64,000 bases of DNA from Pseudidiomarina taiwanensis (GCF_003987435.1 NZ_PIQG01000002.1:62001-126000), one strand, 5' to 3'. Counted from the first letter of the stretch, positions 19,215-30,751 are shown. Numbers and translations: made by a program. The notes: a model not told the origin generated them from the sequence alone.

Positions 19215-19407
19215 GAAGCTCTCTAGTATCCTGATAACCTATGGAAGTACAGGTTTCTTTTTTTAGATATATCTGTTCTATAAGCGCGACACAACCACTG
19301 AGATCAAAATTCATAACCATGCGATACCAAGCAATATCTATTCAAATTGCCCCGCAGCCCTTGATTTAGTTGATCATTTGCGAGTTACAAGTGGCTTAAA
19401 CTGTGCG

Positions 19408-19413
19408 TATAAT
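19408..19413 (+). promoter_or_regulatory. Candidate -10 element of the astB promoter
   Basis: Perfect TATAAT 45 bases upstream of the astB start. The hexamer at 17-base spacing (TTACAA) is a poor -35, so activation by a regulator is possible. Confidence 0.45.
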
Positions 19414-19457
19414 AGCGGCAAAATTAACCTATGCAAGCCAAATCAAGGAAGCTCATC

Positions 19458-20801
19458 ATGCGCAATGTAGAAGTAAACTTCGACGGACTCGTCGGGCCAA
19501 CCCACAATTACGCAGGCCTTTCTTACGGTAATGTTGCCAGTTTATCGAATGCAAGAGCCACCTCTAGCCCACGCTCAGCGGCGAAGCAAGGCTTGGAAAA
19601 AATGAAGGCTTTGCATGACCTCGGCATGGTCCAAGGTGTCTTTGCGCCGCACCAACGTCCTGATATTGCAGCCTTACGCCGACTCGGCTTTACCGGAACG
19701 GATGCGGACGTGCTACAACGTGCAGCCGCGGATGCTCCAGAAATTTTTCAAGCCGTCTGCAGCGCCTCGAGCATGTGGACCGCTAATGCGGCGACCGTCT
19801 CACCTGGTGCCGATACCGCTGATGGTCGAGTCCATTTTACTCCAGCCAACCTCACCAATAAATTCCATCGCTCGCTTGAGCCACGCACCAGTGGTCGTAT
19901 TTTGCAGGCCATGTTTAGCAATGAGCGTTACTTCAAGCATCACGAACATTTGCCTGATAATGAGCATTTTGGCGATGAAGGGGCGGCTAATCATACCCGT
20001 CTTTGTAATGATTATGGTCATGCCGGCGTCGAGATCTTCACCTTTGGTCGCTATGCATTTGATGGCAGTAAGCCAGCTCCACAACGTTTTCCTGCGCGGC
20101 AAACGTTCGAAGCCTCAGCCGCAATTGCACGATTGCACGGGCTTGATCCAGACCAAACGGTTTATATTCAGCAAAATCCCGCAGTGATTGACCAAGGTGT
20201 ATTTCACAATGATGTGATCGCTGTCGGTAACCAAAACGTGCTCTTCTATCATCAACAAGCGTTTCTCGATACGGACGCGAAACTCGCCGAAATTCAGCGT
20301 AAATTCGGCGATCATCCGCTGCATTTTATTGAAGTAAAAGACCATGAAGTATCGGTTGCAGATGCTGTTGCGACCTACTTATTTAATACTCAGCTGATTT
20401 CTCTCGGCGAGGGTCAGATGGCCATTATCGCGCCTACCGAGTGCCAAGAAAATGAGCGCGTTGCCGCCTACTTAGCTGAACTCATCACCCGCGATACCCC
20501 TATCCGTCAAGTCCATTATTTCGATGTAAAACAAAGCATGCGCAATGGCGGCGGTCCGGCGTGTCTGCGCTTGCGGGTTGCCTTAAATGAAGATGAGTTG
20601 GCAGCAGTGAATCCTGCGGTATTGATGAGTGATAGCTTGTTTGAGCGCCTCAATCAATGGGTCGACAAACATTACCGCGATGAGCTGGCGGTTGCTGATC
20701 TAGCCGACCCACAGTTGCTCACTGAAACTCAAACTGCACTTGACGAACTGACGCAAATTCTCAAGCTTGGTAGCGTCTATCCATTCCAACTCGAAGGCTG
20801 A
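19458..20801 (+). CDS. astB: N-succinylarginine dihydrolase
   Basis: Second enzyme of the arginine succinyltransferase (AST) pathway; converts N2-succinylarginine to N2-succinylornithine, releasing CO2 and ammonia. 447 residues. The N-terminus [20 protein letters not shown] is the family signature. Other conserved parts are [19 protein letters not shown] and the Cys-containing [15 protein letters not shown] near the C-terminus. The ATG at 19458 follows AAGGAAG by eight bases and gives the usual N-terminus; the reading frame also has an ATG nine codons upstream. No other ast gene is nearby, so the pathway genes are dispersed or elsewhere. Identification is secure. Confidence 0.97.
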   Translation: MRNVEVNFDGLVGPTHNYAGLSYGNVASLSNARATSSPRSAAKQGLEKMKALHDLGMVQGVFAPHQRPDIAALRRLGFTGTDADVLQRAAADAPEIFQAVCSASSMWTANAATVSPGADTADGRVHFTPANLTNKFHRSLEPRTSGRILQAMFSNERYFKHHEHLPDNEHFGDEGAANHTRLCNDYGHAGVEIFTFGRYAFDGSKPAPQRFPARQTFEASAAIARLHGLDPDQTVYIQQNPAVIDQGVFHNDVIAVGNQNVLFYHQQAFLDTDAKLAEIQRKFGDHPLHFIEVKDHEVSVADAVATYLFNTQLISLGEGQMAIIAPTECQENERVAAYLAELITRDTPIRQVHYFDVKQSMRNGGGPACLRLRVALNEDELAAVNPAVLMSDSLFERLNQWVDKHYRDELAVADLADPQLLTETQTALDELTQILKLGSVYPFQLEG

Positions 20802-20815
20802 GCTGGCAACAAGAT

Positions 20816-20839
20816 GAAGCGGACTTAATCGTCCGCTTC
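20816..20839. terminator. Hairpin between convergent astB and purF
   Basis: Nine-base-pair perfect stem (GAAGCGGAC / GTCCGCTTC) with a six-base loop. It covers the last codons and stop of purF and lies 14 bases after astB. Neither side has a strong T run, so termination would be weak. Confidence 0.4.
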
Positions 20840-22342
20840 GTTATGTAATTCTAGGTTTGCGTCTTCACTACCAGCGGCTGCGCTCTTGGCAAGATCATTG
20901 CGGGAAGCATCAAGTCGATCAAGATAGTCGGTGTCGATGTCACCGGTAATATATTCACCGTTGAAGACCGAGGTTTCGAATTGCTCGATCGCTGGATTTT
21001 CTTGCTGCACCGCGGCAATCAGATCGCTCAAGTCTTGATAGATCAAACCATCGGCCTTGATGAGTTCATTGATCTCATCCACTTCTCGCCCGTGTCCAAT
21101 TAACTCTTTCGCACTTGGCATATCAATCCCATAGACGTTCGGGAATCTGATTTCCGGGGCTGCTGAGGCGAAATAAACCTTCTTGGCTCCGGCTTCACGG
21201 GCCATTTCAATGATCTGCTCAGAGGTGGTGCCACGGACAATACTGTCATCAACCAACAGGACATTCTTACCGGCAAATTCCGCGCTTATGGCATTCAGCT
21301 TTCGCCGTACTGATTTACGCCGCAAGGTTTGCCCTGGCATAATGAAAGTACGCCCGATATAGCGGTTTTTGACGAAGCCCTGCCGATAAGGTTTATCTAA
21401 CACACTGGCAATCTCAAGGGCGATATCGCAACTTGTTTCAGGGATCGGAATGACCACATCGATATCAAGATCAGCGTACTCGCGCTTGAGCTTTTCACCC
21501 AATTTGCGTCCCATATTGACCCGTGACGCATAAACAGAAATTTTGTCTATAAATGAGTCCGGGCGCGCAAAGTAAACATATTCAAAAATGCATGGCACAT
21601 GTTTGGGATTATCTGCACATTGGCGCGAAAACAATTGGCCATCATTAGTGATATAAAGGGCTTCACCCGGCTCCACGTCGCGGACATAACGGAACCCAGT
21701 TCCATCAATCGCGACGCTCTCCGAAGCAACAATATATTCCTTGCCTAATTCACTGTCGCGCTCACCGAGCACGAGCGGACGAATGCCATGTGGGTCACGA
21801 AACGCAACTAAGCCTTGCCCGATGACCATAGCCACCACTGCATAACCACCTTTAATTTGGCGATGGACACGACTGATGGTGGCAAATACATCTTCTGCGG
21901 TCAGGCTCCAACACTTTTGCTGATAGAGCTCGTGGGCGAAAACATTGAGTAAAATCTCTGAGTCAGAGGTGGTGTTAATATGCCGACGCGCTTGCTCAAA
22001 CAGTTGCTGCTGCAATTCACCGGCATTGGTTAAGTTGCCGTTATGGGCCATCGCAATACCAAATGGAGAATTCACATAAAACGGCTGTGCTTCAGCTGAG
22101 CTTGAACTGCCGGCCGTAGGATAGCGCACATGGCCAATCCCAATATCACCGGTTAAACGGTGCATATGGCGAGTGTGGAAAACATCGCGAACCAAGCCAT
22201 TGGCTTTCCGTAAGCGCAAGGTTTGACCATCCACGGTCATAATACCGGCGGCATCCTGGCCGCGATGCTGAAGCATGGTTAATCCATCGTAAAGCGCCTG
22301 ATTGACTGGCCCTTTACCTACTATACCTACTACACCACACAT
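20825..22342 (-). CDS. purF: Amidophosphoribosyltransferase
   Basis: First committed step of purine synthesis: PRPP plus glutamine to 5-phosphoribosylamine. 505 residues. The N-terminal glutaminase domain begins [11 protein letters not shown], with Cys2 as nucleophile after Met removal; HRGQDAAGI and RYPTAG follow. The C-terminal phosphoribosyltransferase domain has the PRPP loop [14 protein letters not shown]. It follows cvpA by 15 bases, the conserved cvpA-purF arrangement, at the end of the minus-strand block that starts at pdxB. Identification is secure. Confidence 0.98.
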   Translation of the reverse strand: MCGVVGIVGKGPVNQALYDGLTMLQHRGQDAAGIMTVDGQTLRLRKANGLVRDVFHTRHMHRLTGDIGIGHVRYPTAGSSSSAEAQPFYVNSPFGIAMAHNGNLTNAGELQQQLFEQARRHINTTSDSEILLNVFAHELYQQKCWSLTAEDVFATISRVHRQIKGGYAVVAMVIGQGLVAFRDPHGIRPLVLGERDSELGKEYIVASESVAIDGTGFRYVRDVEPGEALYITNDGQLFSRQCADNPKHVPCIFEYVYFARPDSFIDKISVYASRVNMGRKLGEKLKREYADLDIDVVIPIPETSCDIALEIASVLDKPYRQGFVKNRYIGRTFIMPGQTLRRKSVRRKLNAISAEFAGKNVLLVDDSIVRGTTSEQIIEMAREAGAKKVYFASAAPEIRFPNVYGIDMPSAKELIGHGREVDEINELIKADGLIYQDLSDLIAAVQQENPAIEQFETSVFNGEYITGDIDTDYLDRLDASRNDLAKSAAAGSEDANLELHNEADD

Positions 22343-22357
22343 GTCAGTTAACCCTCG

Positions 22358-22849
22358 TTAAACTTGCTTCGGAAGAAAGCTTGAAGAGTTCTCGAGATAT
22401 TCGAAGAACCACTGAATAAAAATGCCAAAATGCGGGATGAGCGTGGAGTTTTGCCACCACTCGCTGCTCGCTAAACCGGTAAATGAATCCATAAAGAACA
22501 GCACCGCGCTAACAATCAAAACACCGCGAAGTGCGCCGAATACTGCGCCGAGCACACGGTCTGTTCCAGTCAATCCGGTCGATTCAACCAGTTTGCCAAC
22601 AATGAAATTGATGATGGCACCGACGATTAAGGTAACGATGAAGAGCGCAGCAATCGCCGCCGCGTTGCGAATAAGCTCGTCTTGGATGCCGGTAAAGAAA
22701 ACTGCGAGGTCGACGTAGTACCAGCTAGCGATAAAAAACGCGACAATCCAGATTGCCAAAGACATCGCTTCGCGGACAAATCCGCGCGTGAGACTGATCA
22801 GGGTAGATAACCCAATCACCACTAGAATTGCATAATCGATCCAGACCAT
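22358..22849 (-). CDS. cvpA: CvpA family membrane protein
   Basis: 163 residues with four predicted membrane segments ([68 protein letters not shown]). The N-terminal signature [24 protein letters not shown] matches CvpA, known for its requirement in colicin V production and linked more recently to envelope homeostasis. It is cotranscribed with purF downstream. Its molecular function is not settled. Confidence 0.94.
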   Translation of the reverse strand: MVWIDYAILVVIGLSTLISLTRGFVREAMSLAIWIVAFFIASWYYVDLAVFFTGIQDELIRNAAAIAALFIVTLIVGAIINFIVGKLVESTGLTGTDRVLGAVFGALRGVLIVSAVLFFMDSFTGLASSEWWQNSTLIPHFGIFIQWFFEYLENSSSFLPKQV

Positions 22850-22925
22850 AAGGAAAGATCCATTGGCTGCTTAAAAACGCGCGAAGTGTAGCAGAAATAT
22901 ACGCTGATTTCGCCTAATTTTTTAC

Positions 22926-23477
22926 TTAAGGCTCAAACCGAATCACTTCACCATTTAATTGTGTGAGCTTTTTCAACGCCGGTAATTGCGCCTCTAATTC
23001 GCTTTGCACTAGCCCCGGTCCTACCATGAGTTTGGTGAGTTCACGGCCGTTGCGCTGAATTTTCTCACTATAGGCTGGATAGCCTTTTGCCGTGAGTGTT
23101 GCGATCAAACGCTCGACTGATTCGGGGTTACTGAATACTCCAAGCTGAATGGTCCAGCCCGGTTCAGCTAGACTCACATCTGTTGGTTCACGATCCGGTG
23201 GCGGGAGCTGTTCAGCAGCTGATGCACTCACTGTGGGCGCATTCACTGCCGTCACCTCGACCGTCTCGGCAGGAGTCTGTACGGGCGTAAACTCCTCCTC
23301 GGCAGGAATGGTCTTGACCTCTTGCGCGGTCACCTCAACCTCAGGCTGCAACGGCATCGTCTCGAACTGCTCACGCTGTTGTTGCGGCTTACCATCAAGT
23401 AGCTCAGGCAGAATAATCACCGCCAAGGCAATCAGAATGACGCTTCCGACAATTCGATTTTGTAATGCAGTCGCCAT
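22926..23477 (-). CDS. dedD: SPOR-domain cell-division protein DedD
   Basis: 183 residues. A short cytoplasmic N-terminus and one membrane segment (IVGSVILIALAVIILPELL) are followed by a Pro/Glu/Val-rich periplasmic linker and a C-terminal SPOR domain (WTIQLGVFSNPESVERLIAT, ending NGEVIRF). SPOR domains bind denuded glycan strands at the septum, so the protein should locate to the division site. Position between folC (three bases upstream) and cvpA is the conserved gammaproteobacterial order. Confidence 0.92.
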   Translation of the reverse strand: MATALQNRIVGSVILIALAVIILPELLDGKPQQQREQFETMPLQPEVEVTAQEVKTIPAEEEFTPVQTPAETVEVTAVNAPTVSASAAEQLPPPDREPTDVSLAEPGWTIQLGVFSNPESVERLIATLTAKGYPAYSEKIQRNGRELTKLMVGPGLVQSELEAQLPALKKLTQLNGEVIRFEP

Positions 23478-23480
23478 AGA

Positions 23481-24758
23481 TCACTTCTCCAAAGGAATTT
23501 GCGCTACAGTGTAAAACGAGCCAAACACCAATACCAGAGGCATCTGAGTTTGCTTCTTGGCGGCTTGACAGGCTTGCGCAAAAGCAGCTTTAACACTGTC
23601 ACAACAGACGAAATTCTGCGCTGCTGGTAAAGCCGCAGCCAGTTGCTCTGCCGTGGCCGCGCGCGCTCCAGTCAAAGATCCTAAAAACCAACGATCAATC
23701 TGCTCAGTAAGTTCAGCCAAGGTTCCGGCGATGTCTTTATCATGCAACATCCCGACGACCGCATAAACCCCGGCTTGTTGAGCTCGGGAGTCATGTTTGA
23801 GTTGTTCCGCGAGAAAGTTTGCTGCGTGCGGATTATGGGCCACATCAAGGAGCACTTCGACGCCGTCAATGTGCACCCGCTGCAAGCGCCCTGGTTCCCG
23901 CGCTTGGCTCAACCCAGTTGCAATCGCTTCGGCACTGACAGCAAGCTGACCGGCTTCTAGCGCGGCTAAGGTGGTCGCAGCATTCGGCAGCGGTAGTTGG
24001 GGTAAGGGTAACTCGGATAAGCGCGTGTCTTGGCCAACAAAAGTCCAGGTGTCATGGTTACTGCGCTGGTAGTTAAACTCATGCCCAACGCAACGCGGCT
24101 CGATCCCATTTGCGCGAAGCTGCTGTAACACAGCAACAGGAAAATCCGGTTCACCGATAATTGCGACTTTATTAGGTCGAAAAATACCGGCTTTCTCAGT
24201 GGCTATCAGGCCTCGATCATTACCGAGGAACTGTATATGGTCAATGCCAATGCTGGTGATAATCGCCACATCAGGGTCAATAATATTGACCGCATCTAGG
24301 CGCCCCCCTAAGCCAACTTCAAGAATCCATGCATCGAGCTGTTGCTGCTGTAACAGCCACAGCGCGGCAAGTGTCCCAAATTCAAAATAAGTCAGCGAGA
24401 TATCGCCTCTTGCCGCTTCCACCGCAGCAAATGCAGCAACATGTGCGGCATCATCAAGCTGCTCCCCAGCAATTCTTACGCGCTCGTTATACCGTTCAAT
24501 ATGCGGCGAGATATAGACCCCAGTGCGATAACCTTGAGCACTGAGAATGCTCTCTAGCATGCGCACCGTGCTCCCTTTACCATTGGTCCCTGCAACGGTA
24601 TAAACTTGCGCCTGTGGCCGTTCAAGTAAACGTGCGGCAACTTGGGCAACCCGAGTTAAACCAAGCTCAATTTGTTGGGGGTGGATTGCCTCAAGATAAC
24701 TTAGCCAGGCGTCGAGCCCGGCTGCAGTCGTTGGCGCTGCGGGCACAGACTCAGTCAT
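23481..24758 (-). CDS. folC: Bifunctional folylpolyglutamate synthase / dihydrofolate synthase
   Basis: Adds glutamate to dihydropteroate and to reduced folates, ATP-dependent. 425 residues. The P-loop is [17 protein letters not shown] near 56-72. Mur-ligase-type features follow: [18 protein letters not shown], and [13 protein letters not shown] as the conserved His segment; [13 protein letters not shown] is in the C-terminal domain. It overlaps accD by eight bases. Lies in the accD-folC-dedD-cvpA-purF block. Identification is secure. Confidence 0.97.
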   Translation of the reverse strand: MTESVPAAPTTAAGLDAWLSYLEAIHPQQIELGLTRVAQVAARLLERPQAQVYTVAGTNGKGSTVRMLESILSAQGYRTGVYISPHIERYNERVRIAGEQLDDAAHVAAFAAVEAARGDISLTYFEFGTLAALWLLQQQQLDAWILEVGLGGRLDAVNIIDPDVAIITSIGIDHIQFLGNDRGLIATEKAGIFRPNKVAIIGEPDFPVAVLQQLRANGIEPRCVGHEFNYQRSNHDTWTFVGQDTRLSELPLPQLPLPNAATTLAALEAGQLAVSAEAIATGLSQAREPGRLQRVHIDGVEVLLDVAHNPHAANFLAEQLKHDSRAQQAGVYAVVGMLHDKDIAGTLAELTEQIDRWFLGSLTGARAATAEQLAAALPAAQNFVCCDSVKAAFAQACQAAKKQTQMPLVLVFGSFYTVAQIPLEK

Positions 24759-25620
24759 TTACTTCGTCAGCGAGCGCCGGAAGGTGTTGGAACTTAGCCA
24801 GTAAAGCGGCAATTTTATTGCGCATCTGACGGCGATCGACAATCATATCGACGGCACCATGATCGACCAAAAACTCAGCGCGTTGGAACCCTTCTGGGAG
24901 CGTTTCACGCACGGTTTGCTCAATGACTCGTGGACCGGCAAAACCGATGAGTGCTTTGGGCTCAGCGATATTTAAATCGCCCAACATCGCTAAACTGGCA
25001 GAAACACCGCCCATAGTCGGGTCAGTTAAAACCGAGATAAATGGAATCCCTTCTTCGCTCATGCGCGCCAAAATAGCAGAGGTCTTCGCCATCTGCATTA
25101 AAGACAACAGCGCTTCTTGCATGCGCGCGCCACCAGAGGCAGAAAAACACACTAATGGAATACGCTCTTGCAAACACACTTCAGCGGCTTTGACAAAGCG
25201 AGCACCCACTACTGACGCCATTGAGCCACCCATAAAGTTAAACTCAAAGGCCACCGCAACAATCGGCATACCCTTTAAGCGCCCTTGCTGAGCGATCAAC
25301 GCATCTTTTTCGCCAGTCGCCTTTTGCGCCGCCGCGATGCGCTCTTTATATTTTTTCGAGTCTTTGAATTTCAGGACATCTTGCGGCTCAAGTTCAGCTC
25401 CGATCTCGACCCCAGTACCCGTATCAAGGAATGTCTCGAGCCGTCGCCGCGCAGTAATTCGCATGTGGTGGTCACATTTGGGGCACACATTCAAGCTACG
25501 CTCGAGATCTGCGCCATATAGAATCGCATCACATTGAGTACACTTCGCCCACACTCCCTCAGGGATGTTCCGACGTTTGCCACTTTTCGGCTTAGCAAGA
25601 ATTCGCTCAATCCAGCTCAT
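24751..25620 (-). CDS. accD: Acetyl-CoA carboxylase carboxyltransferase beta subunit
   Basis: With AccA transfers carboxyl from carboxybiotin to acetyl-CoA, giving malonyl-CoA for fatty-acid synthesis. 289 residues. The N-terminal zinc ribbon has CTQC and CPKC near 27-49. The crotonase-like fold shows [22 protein letters not shown] and [18 protein letters not shown] gap of 89 bases separates it from truA and contains the 12-base word shared with the fabB upstream region. Identification is secure. Confidence 0.97.
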   Translation of the reverse strand: MSWIERILAKPKSGKRRNIPEGVWAKCTQCDAILYGADLERSLNVCPKCDHHMRITARRRLETFLDTGTGVEIGAELEPQDVLKFKDSKKYKERIAAAQKATGEKDALIAQQGRLKGMPIVAVAFEFNFMGGSMASVVGARFVKAAEVCLQERIPLVCFSASGGARMQEALLSLMQMAKTSAILARMSEEGIPFISVLTDPTMGGVSASLAMLGDLNIAEPKALIGFAGPRVIEQTVRETLPEGFQRAEFLVDHGAVDMIVDRRQMRNKIAALLAKFQHLPALADEVND

Positions 25621-25685
25621 TAAAATCCGTCCGATTTAGGGTTTAATAAGGCCATATTAAAGCACACAAAGCAGGAGTATTGCAG

Positions 25686-25697
25686 TAAAAAGTGGTC
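25686..25697. promoter_or_regulatory. 12-base word shared by the accD and fabB upstream regions
   Basis: TAAAAAGTGGTC on the plus strand, 65 bases upstream of the minus-strand accD start. The same 12 bases in the same orientation occur 49 bases upstream of fabB (32019-32030). TGGTC resembles a FadR half-site. A possible operator for fatty-acid control, but unproven. Confidence 0.3.
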
Positions 25698-25709
25698 GAA
25701 TGACTGACC

Positions 25710-26501
25710 TCAATCACCTATCCAAAGTGGCCCGAGACGAGTTTGCGGTAGTTCAAGTTCAGCCGGATAGTCTACTGCGACTAAATATAAGCCATGGGGT
25801 TTAGCGGTTGCTGCCGCCAAAGTTCGATCGCGCGCATGCAGTAACTCGGCAATCCACTCAGTTGGCCGTGCACCACGCCCGACCTCAAGCAAACTGCCGA
25901 CAATATTGCGGACCATATGATGCAAAAAAGCATTGGCGGCAATATCCACAATAATAAAATCGCCTTGGCGTTTGACCTGTAGGTGGGTGACGTTGCGATT
26001 GGGCGAATTCGATTGGCACTGTGCGGCCCGAAATGAACTAAAGTCTTGCTCACCGAGCAGTGCTTGCCCAGCAACTTGCATCCGCTCCGCATCAAGCTCG
26101 AAATGATAGTGACTGACGCCATGCGAATGGATCCCCGGACGCAATTTGGTATTGGCAATCAGATAGCGATAGCGGCGTCCTGTCGCGCTGAATCGCGCAT
26201 TAAAATCTGCCGGTACCGGCTTGGCCCAACGCACAGCCACATCATTTGGCAATTGACTATTCACACCGAGTGTCCAAGCCGCCATATTGCGCTTGGCTGT
26301 GGTATCAAAATGCACCACCTGTCCGGTTGCATGCACGCCCGCATCGGTGCGACCGGCGCAGGTTAATTCAATGGGATGATCAGCAACTTTGGCCAGTGCT
26401 TGTTCTAACACTTGCTGAACGCTTATGACTTCTTGCTGACGTTGCCAACCATAATAACGCTGACCATCATACTCAACGCCCAGCGCAATGCGCTCTGTCA
26501 T
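25710..26501 (-). CDS. truA: tRNA pseudouridine(38-40) synthase TruA
   Basis: Isomerises uridines 38, 39 and 40 in the anticodon arm of many tRNAs. 263 residues. The catalytic Asp is Asp53 in [17 protein letters not shown]. Other signatures are [13 protein letters not shown] at the N-terminus and [17 protein letters not shown]. Its start overlaps the fimV stop by four bases (ATGA), so translation is coupled. Identification is secure. Confidence 0.97.
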   Translation of the reverse strand: MTERIALGVEYDGQRYYGWQRQQEVISVQQVLEQALAKVADHPIELTCAGRTDAGVHATGQVVHFDTTAKRNMAAWTLGVNSQLPNDVAVRWAKPVPADFNARFSATGRRYRYLIANTKLRPGIHSHGVSHYHFELDAERMQVAGQALLGEQDFSSFRAAQCQSNSPNRNVTHLQVKRQGDFIIVDIAANAFLHHMVRNIVGSLLEVGRGARPTEWIAELLHARDRTLAAATAKPHGLYLVAVDYPAELELPQTRLGPLWIGD

Positions 26502-28402
26502 CGTCCGCTTCTACCCTCAAGCTGTTGGATTAATTCAGCAACTTCACGGTCGACCTCAGCATCATCAGTCACACCGATCTTACGGAGCATTTCCAAGGCT
26601 TCGTCGCTCTCACCCATCTCGATGTAGGCATGCACAAGGTCAAGTTTGGCCAGCACATCTTTATCGGCTGGAGCAGCGGGCTCTGGCTCATCATCGGTTT
26701 GCTCGACTTCGCCTAAGACATCACTGACATCTTCAGCCCGATAGAGATCTTCTGCTTCATCGCTCGCTTCTGCCTCGGCTTCTTCGAGTAACTTTTCAAT
26801 GGGAACGAACTCTTCGTCAGAGTCATCTAACTCAATTTCAGTACTGCTCTCGACTTCTGTCTCGATTTCAGTCTCAGTGTCAGGCTGCGGCTCAAGTTCA
26901 AGTGATGCTTCAGACCAGTCAATATCATCAAGATCCGCGAGCAGAGGGTCGTCTTCAGCGACAGCTAGCTCGTCCGATTCATCGGCTGTTGCTGGCGTAT
27001 CCTCAAGTTCTGCTATTTCAACTTCTGCTTCCGCAGGTTCCTCTTCGAGACTGTCTACTGCTATAGCATCTGCCGCCGCAGTATCCGTTTCTTGCTGTTC
27101 TGGCTCGAACTGCGCGAGTTCAAAATCCAAACTTTGCTCTTCATCTGAAACTGGCTCTTGCTCTGGCTCATGCTCTGCCTCTTGCTCTGGCTCTTCTTCG
27201 ACAAAGGTTTCACTGGTCGCTGCAATAGCCGCTCCCGAACCGTTCGCTTCATCAATGGCCGTATCAAGCTCAGCATCAGCTTCAACCTGTGGCTCAGCTG
27301 TAGCATCGACATTAGTATCCTCATCACGCCGCTTATTCTGCACATCATGATAGGTTCCATGCTCTTCTTTGCTCAGGCGACGCACGTACCAAACATACCA
27401 AATGACCAAAATCAGAATGACCGGCACAGCGATTGCAAGCCAAAGTTGCGGCGGCTGCATTAGCCATTGGAAAAAATCAGGACTGGTTTGCTTCGGCACG
27501 CTCGCTGCACGCACTGGCGTCTCAACCACAGCGGGTTGAGTTTGAGGTTCCGCTGCTTCCACTACTTCAGCCTGAACCGTTACCTCTGGTTCAGATTCAG
27601 GTTTAGATTCAAGTTCAGGTTCAGGCTCTGGCTGCGCCGCTACTTCTGGCTCAGCTGTCACTTCCGGCTCTGGCTGTAGTTCTGGCTGCAGTTCTGGCTC
27701 TGCCGCTTGCTGTGCGGTTAGCTCTGCACGGGCATCTTCGGTGACTTCAGCGGCCATGCGTTGTAATTCGATTTCAGCCTGCCGCTCCACATCGACAGAT
27801 TCTTGCAGCGCCTCAAGTTCACTGGTTACTCTCGCCAAATCAGCTTGGAGCTCACTATTTTGCTGTTGCAGGCTCTCAATTAAAGCGATCGATTCGGCCA
27901 GTTGGTCACGCATCGCTTGCATTTCTTCTTCAGCGAGAGGGTCTACCGTGACGATTGCCTCAGAGTTTTCATCCGCAGCAGCGACGTCCTCAGCAAGCGC
28001 CTGCTGTTGGGCCTGCTGCGCTGCGCGACCAACATAGGTGCCAGTTTCGTCCAGGCCTGAGTTAATTTGCGGGATATCGAGGTAATACCCATCGAGCATC
28101 CGATCCGGTGAATTATTAATAAACACCCGCGGATTATTGGCGACGATTAAATCCATCATCGCATAAACACTTAAGCCGCGCTTTTGGCCATAATAGGTGG
28201 CGATAGTCCAGAGTGTATCGCTCGAAACAATCGGACCGAAGCGGTCATCTTGCCAACGTGATACCGTCGCCGAGCTTTGCAGCATCGTCAATTGCGGCAA
28301 TAATCGCAATTGACCATGTGCAGTCTGCGCTCCAACTAACGCAGTCAAACATACTGCGCTCGCAAGGAAAATTCCTGCTGTTTTTATCGCCACCCTGAAC
28401 AT
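26498..28402 (-). CDS. fimV: FimV/HubP-type polar landmark protein
   Basis: 634 residues, inner-membrane anchored. After a signal peptide, the N-terminal FimV/LysM region lies near 50-110 ([26 protein letters not shown]), then a coiled coil (about 155-215) and a Glu/Pro-rich stretch. One membrane segment follows ([20 protein letters not shown], about 323-342). A very acidic cytoplasmic region leads to the conserved C-terminal FimV helix motif ([20 protein letters not shown]). Family members organise the cell pole, chemosensory arrays and type IV pilus function. This is relevant because a pilus cluster lies 12 kb away, although no direct link is shown. It sits between asd and truA, the standard order. 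Confidence 0.92.
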   Translation of the reverse strand: MFRVAIKTAGIFLASAVCLTALVGAQTAHGQLRLLPQLTMLQSSATVSRWQDDRFGPIVSSDTLWTIATYYGQKRGLSVYAMMDLIVANNPRVFINNSPDRMLDGYYLDIPQINSGLDETGTYVGRAAQQAQQQALAEDVAAADENSEAIVTVDPLAEEEMQAMRDQLAESIALIESLQQQNSELQADLARVTSELEALQESVDVERQAEIELQRMAAEVTEDARAELTAQQAAEPELQPELQPEPEVTAEPEVAAQPEPEPELESKPESEPEVTVQAEVVEAAEPQTQPAVVETPVRAASVPKQTSPDFFQWLMQPPQLWLAIAVPVILILVIWYVWYVRRLSKEEHGTYHDVQNKRRDEDTNVDATAEPQVEADAELDTAIDEANGSGAAIAATSETFVEEEPEQEAEHEPEQEPVSDEEQSLDFELAQFEPEQQETDTAAADAIAVDSLEEEPAEAEVEIAELEDTPATADESDELAVAEDDPLLADLDDIDWSEASLELEPQPDTETEIETEVESSTEIELDDSDEEFVPIEKLLEEAEAEASDEAEDLYRAEDVSDVLGEVEQTDDEPEPAAPADKDVLAKLDLVHAYIEMGESDEALEMLRKIGVTDDAEVDREVAELIQQLEGRSGR

Positions 28403-28453
28403 CTGCTTGCAGTCCTTTTATTCTCGTTTTTATTGTTGTTGCGCTCTGTTATC

Positions 28454-29470
28454 TCACAGATAATCGCGTAATAAAAGTTCAGCGATTTGAATACTATTAG
28501 TCGCTGCGCCTTTGCGAATATTGTCACTGACTACCCACAAGTTAAGCCCTTGTGCATGCGAAATATCATTCCGAACTCGGCCAACATAAACCGCATCATG
28601 GCCAGCGGCATTGTCGACCTGCGTTGGATAATCTTCGCGTGCCTCAAGTAACACAACGCCCGGCGCCTCGCGCAGCAACTGCTTTGCCTCTTCAGCATCC
28701 AGCGGTTGCTGGGTTTCGATGTGAATCGCCTCAGCGTGGCCAAAGAATACCGGCACCCGCACCGCGGTCGCGTTCACTCTAACCTCATCATCGCCGAGTA
28801 TTTTTTGGGTTTCCCACACCATTTTCATTTCTTCCTTGGTGTAGTCGTTATCCAAAAAGACATCAATTTGCGGAATGCAGTTGAAGGCGATTTGACGCTG
28901 GAACTGCTCCACTTCTACGCCTCGCCCGTTGAGCAATGATGCAGTTTGTTTGGCCAGCTCATCCATCGCTTCTTTGCCCGCCCCCGAGACCGATTGATAG
29001 GTCGCGACATTGATGCGCTCGATACCGACCGCTGCGTGAATCGGCTTTAACGCCACCAGCATCTGAATCGTCGAGCAGTTTGGATTGGCGATAATATTGC
29101 GATTACGGAAGTCAGCAAGGGCTTCTGGGTTGACCTCTGGGACCACCAATGGCACCTCTGGCTCATAGCGAAACTCAGAGGTGTTATCAATCACCACACA
29201 GCCGGCTTCCGCTGCACGTGGGGCATAAATACGTGAAATCGCCCCCCCGGCAGAAAAAAACGCAATTTCAACTTGGCTCCAGTCAAAGTTCTCAGCATCT
29301 TCAACCGTCAACGTCTCGCCGCGAAATTCGACCTCGGAGCCAGCCGAGCGCTGACTCGCCAAAGGAAACAGTTGCCCAACTGGGAACTCACGCTCAGCGA
29401 GAATTTCCATCATCTGTTGCCCAACCAAGCCGGTTGCGCCAAGCACTGCAACATTAACTGTCCGCGTCAT
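28454..29470 (-). CDS. asd: Aspartate-semialdehyde dehydrogenase
   Basis: Reduces aspartyl phosphate to aspartate semialdehyde, the branch point to lysine, diaminopimelate, threonine and methionine. 338 residues from the ATG at 29470, which has AGGAAG upstream; another ATG lies directly before it and reading can extend further upstream. The N-terminus VAVLGATGLVGQQM is the NADP-binding loop. The catalytic Cys is in NPNCSTIQMLVAL. This is the shorter Asd type found next to pdxB and fimV in Alteromonadales and Pseudomonas. Its start overlaps the pdxB stop, so the two are coupled. Confidence 0.95.
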   Translation of the reverse strand: MTRTVNVAVLGATGLVGQQMMEILAEREFPVGQLFPLASQRSAGSEVEFRGETLTVEDAENFDWSQVEIAFFSAGGAISRIYAPRAAEAGCVVIDNTSEFRYEPEVPLVVPEVNPEALADFRNRNIIANPNCSTIQMLVALKPIHAAVGIERINVATYQSVSGAGKEAMDELAKQTASLLNGRGVEVEQFQRQIAFNCIPQIDVFLDNDYTKEEMKMVWETQKILGDDEVRVNATAVRVPVFFGHAEAIHIETQQPLDAEEAKQLLREAPGVVLLEAREDYPTQVDNAAGHDAVYVGRVRNDISHAQGLNLWVVSDNIRKGAATNSIQIAELLLRDYL

Positions 29471-30639
29471 CATCTTCCTGCTACCTGTAAAAATTGTTGT
29501 ACCTGTTGCCACCGCTGCAAATCGGTCGAATTCAAATCAATCAGCTCGAGGCTCGCTAATTCCGCCCGCGCTGGATAACTTTTCCGCAGTTGATCAAAAG
29601 CTTGTGGGCTCAGGTCTGAACCTCGTAATAGCTTATCATCATAGCGAACATCATAAATCGAGAGCAGCGCCGACGCTAGCGTTTGTAGTGAGAGTTTTTC
29701 GCCCTTTACCGAATATTGATAAACAGCCTGTGGTAGGCGCTGAGCAACTTGCGATGCCAACTCGGGTAACTCAACCTCAAGCTTAAAATCTCGCACCAGC
29801 TGCTGCATGAGACGCAGTGCACCCCCTACTTTACCGGCGACACTGTGGCCCGCAATATGCGCAGTGGCATATTGCACCAGCGCCAGTAACTCACGATTCA
29901 GTTGCGGTTCATATTCCCAAACATCGAGCGCAACGGTTAACTCTGGAGTTTTTTGTAACTGCTCTAACAGCGCTTGCTCAGCCACCACTGAGCCGCGACT
30001 GGCATTAATTAACAGTGCGTTGGCGTGCAATTGGCTTAACGCTTCTGCGTCAATTAAATGATGGGTCGCATGAGTGCCGGCGCGAGTGAGCGGCACGTGA
30101 CAGCTGATCACATCGGCGCTCAAAACGCGCTGCCAGTCACGATGAACAGTCGAATCACCCTGCTGATAACGGGGCGGATCGTAACATTCAACTTGATAGC
30201 CAAATGCCCGCAAGCGGGCCGCTGCAGCCGTTCCCGTATTACCCGCACCAATAATCGCTGCGCGTAACTGCCCTGACGGGTTGGGTAATTCACCGCGCCG
30301 CATGACTTCAGCGGCGACCACACTGGCCACATAGTCGCCGACTGCGCCAGCATTGACACCTGGAGTTGAGTAAAAGAGGATACCGCGTTCGCGCAAGGCG
30401 TCTGCAGCGACATGGTCGGTGCCAATGGTTGCCGTACCGAGCCAGCGCAAGCGCGGAGCTTGCGCCAAAAGCGCGCTATCGACTTGGGTAACTGAGCGAA
30501 TCAATAAGGCTTCTGCTTGCGCAAGTTGTGCCGCGGTTGGCGTGCGCCCCTGATACCATTGCACTTCGAAGTGCTCGGGATAGCAGTCGAGCAACTCGGC
30601 CAAACCAGTCATGTTGGCATCTGCCAAAATCGAAATCAT
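29470..30639 (-). CDS. pdxB: Erythronate-4-phosphate dehydrogenase
   Basis: Second step of DXP-dependent pyridoxal phosphate synthesis: oxidises 4-phosphoerythronate. 389 residues. It belongs to the D-2-hydroxyacid dehydrogenase family, with NAD-binding AAIIGAGNTGTAAAARLRAFG, the catalytic Arg in LLINASRGSVV, and AHIAGHSVAGKVGGALRL with the active His. The C-terminal dimerisation domain is specific for PdxB. It starts the pdxB-asd-fimV-truA run, downstream of the fabB terminator. Identification is secure. Confidence 0.96.
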   Translation of the reverse strand: MISILADANMTGLAELLDCYPEHFEVQWYQGRTPTAAQLAQAEALLIRSVTQVDSALLAQAPRLRWLGTATIGTDHVAADALRERGILFYSTPGVNAGAVGDYVASVVAAEVMRRGELPNPSGQLRAAIIGAGNTGTAAAARLRAFGYQVECYDPPRYQQGDSTVHRDWQRVLSADVISCHVPLTRAGTHATHHLIDAEALSQLHANALLINASRGSVVAEQALLEQLQKTPELTVALDVWEYEPQLNRELLALVQYATAHIAGHSVAGKVGGALRLMQQLVRDFKLEVELPELASQVAQRLPQAVYQYSVKGEKLSLQTLASALLSIYDVRYDDKLLRGSDLSPQAFDQLRKSYPARAELASLELIDLNSTDLQRWQQVQQFLQVAGR

Positions 30640-30704
30640 ACGCTGCAGAGTTCTTCGCTTCGTGAGTTAATGAAGTGAATTGTACTACAGCCTCTCGAGC
30701 AGAC

Positions 30705-30732
30705 AAAAAAAAGCGCCATAATGGCGCTTTTT
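30705..30732 (-). terminator. Intrinsic terminator after fabB
   Basis: An 11-base-pair near-perfect palindrome (AAAAAGCGCCA / TGGCGCTTTTT) with a three-base loop and a T run on the minus strand. It begins 20 bases after the fabB stop. The symmetry would also allow function on the plus strand. Confidence 0.85.
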
Positions 30733-30751
30733 CATCTCAATCGAGGTTTGA

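Noticed and set aside
25686-25709. Complete FadR palindrome before accD
   Set aside because: Only one TGGTC half matches well; the second half is shifted, so a full operator cannot be claimed.
26799-27350. Long Ser-rich plus-strand ORF opposite fimV
   Set aside because: It is the antisense of the Glu/Asp-rich region of fimV, where GAA/GAG/GCA codons read as Ser-rich text. No ribosome binding site is apparent.
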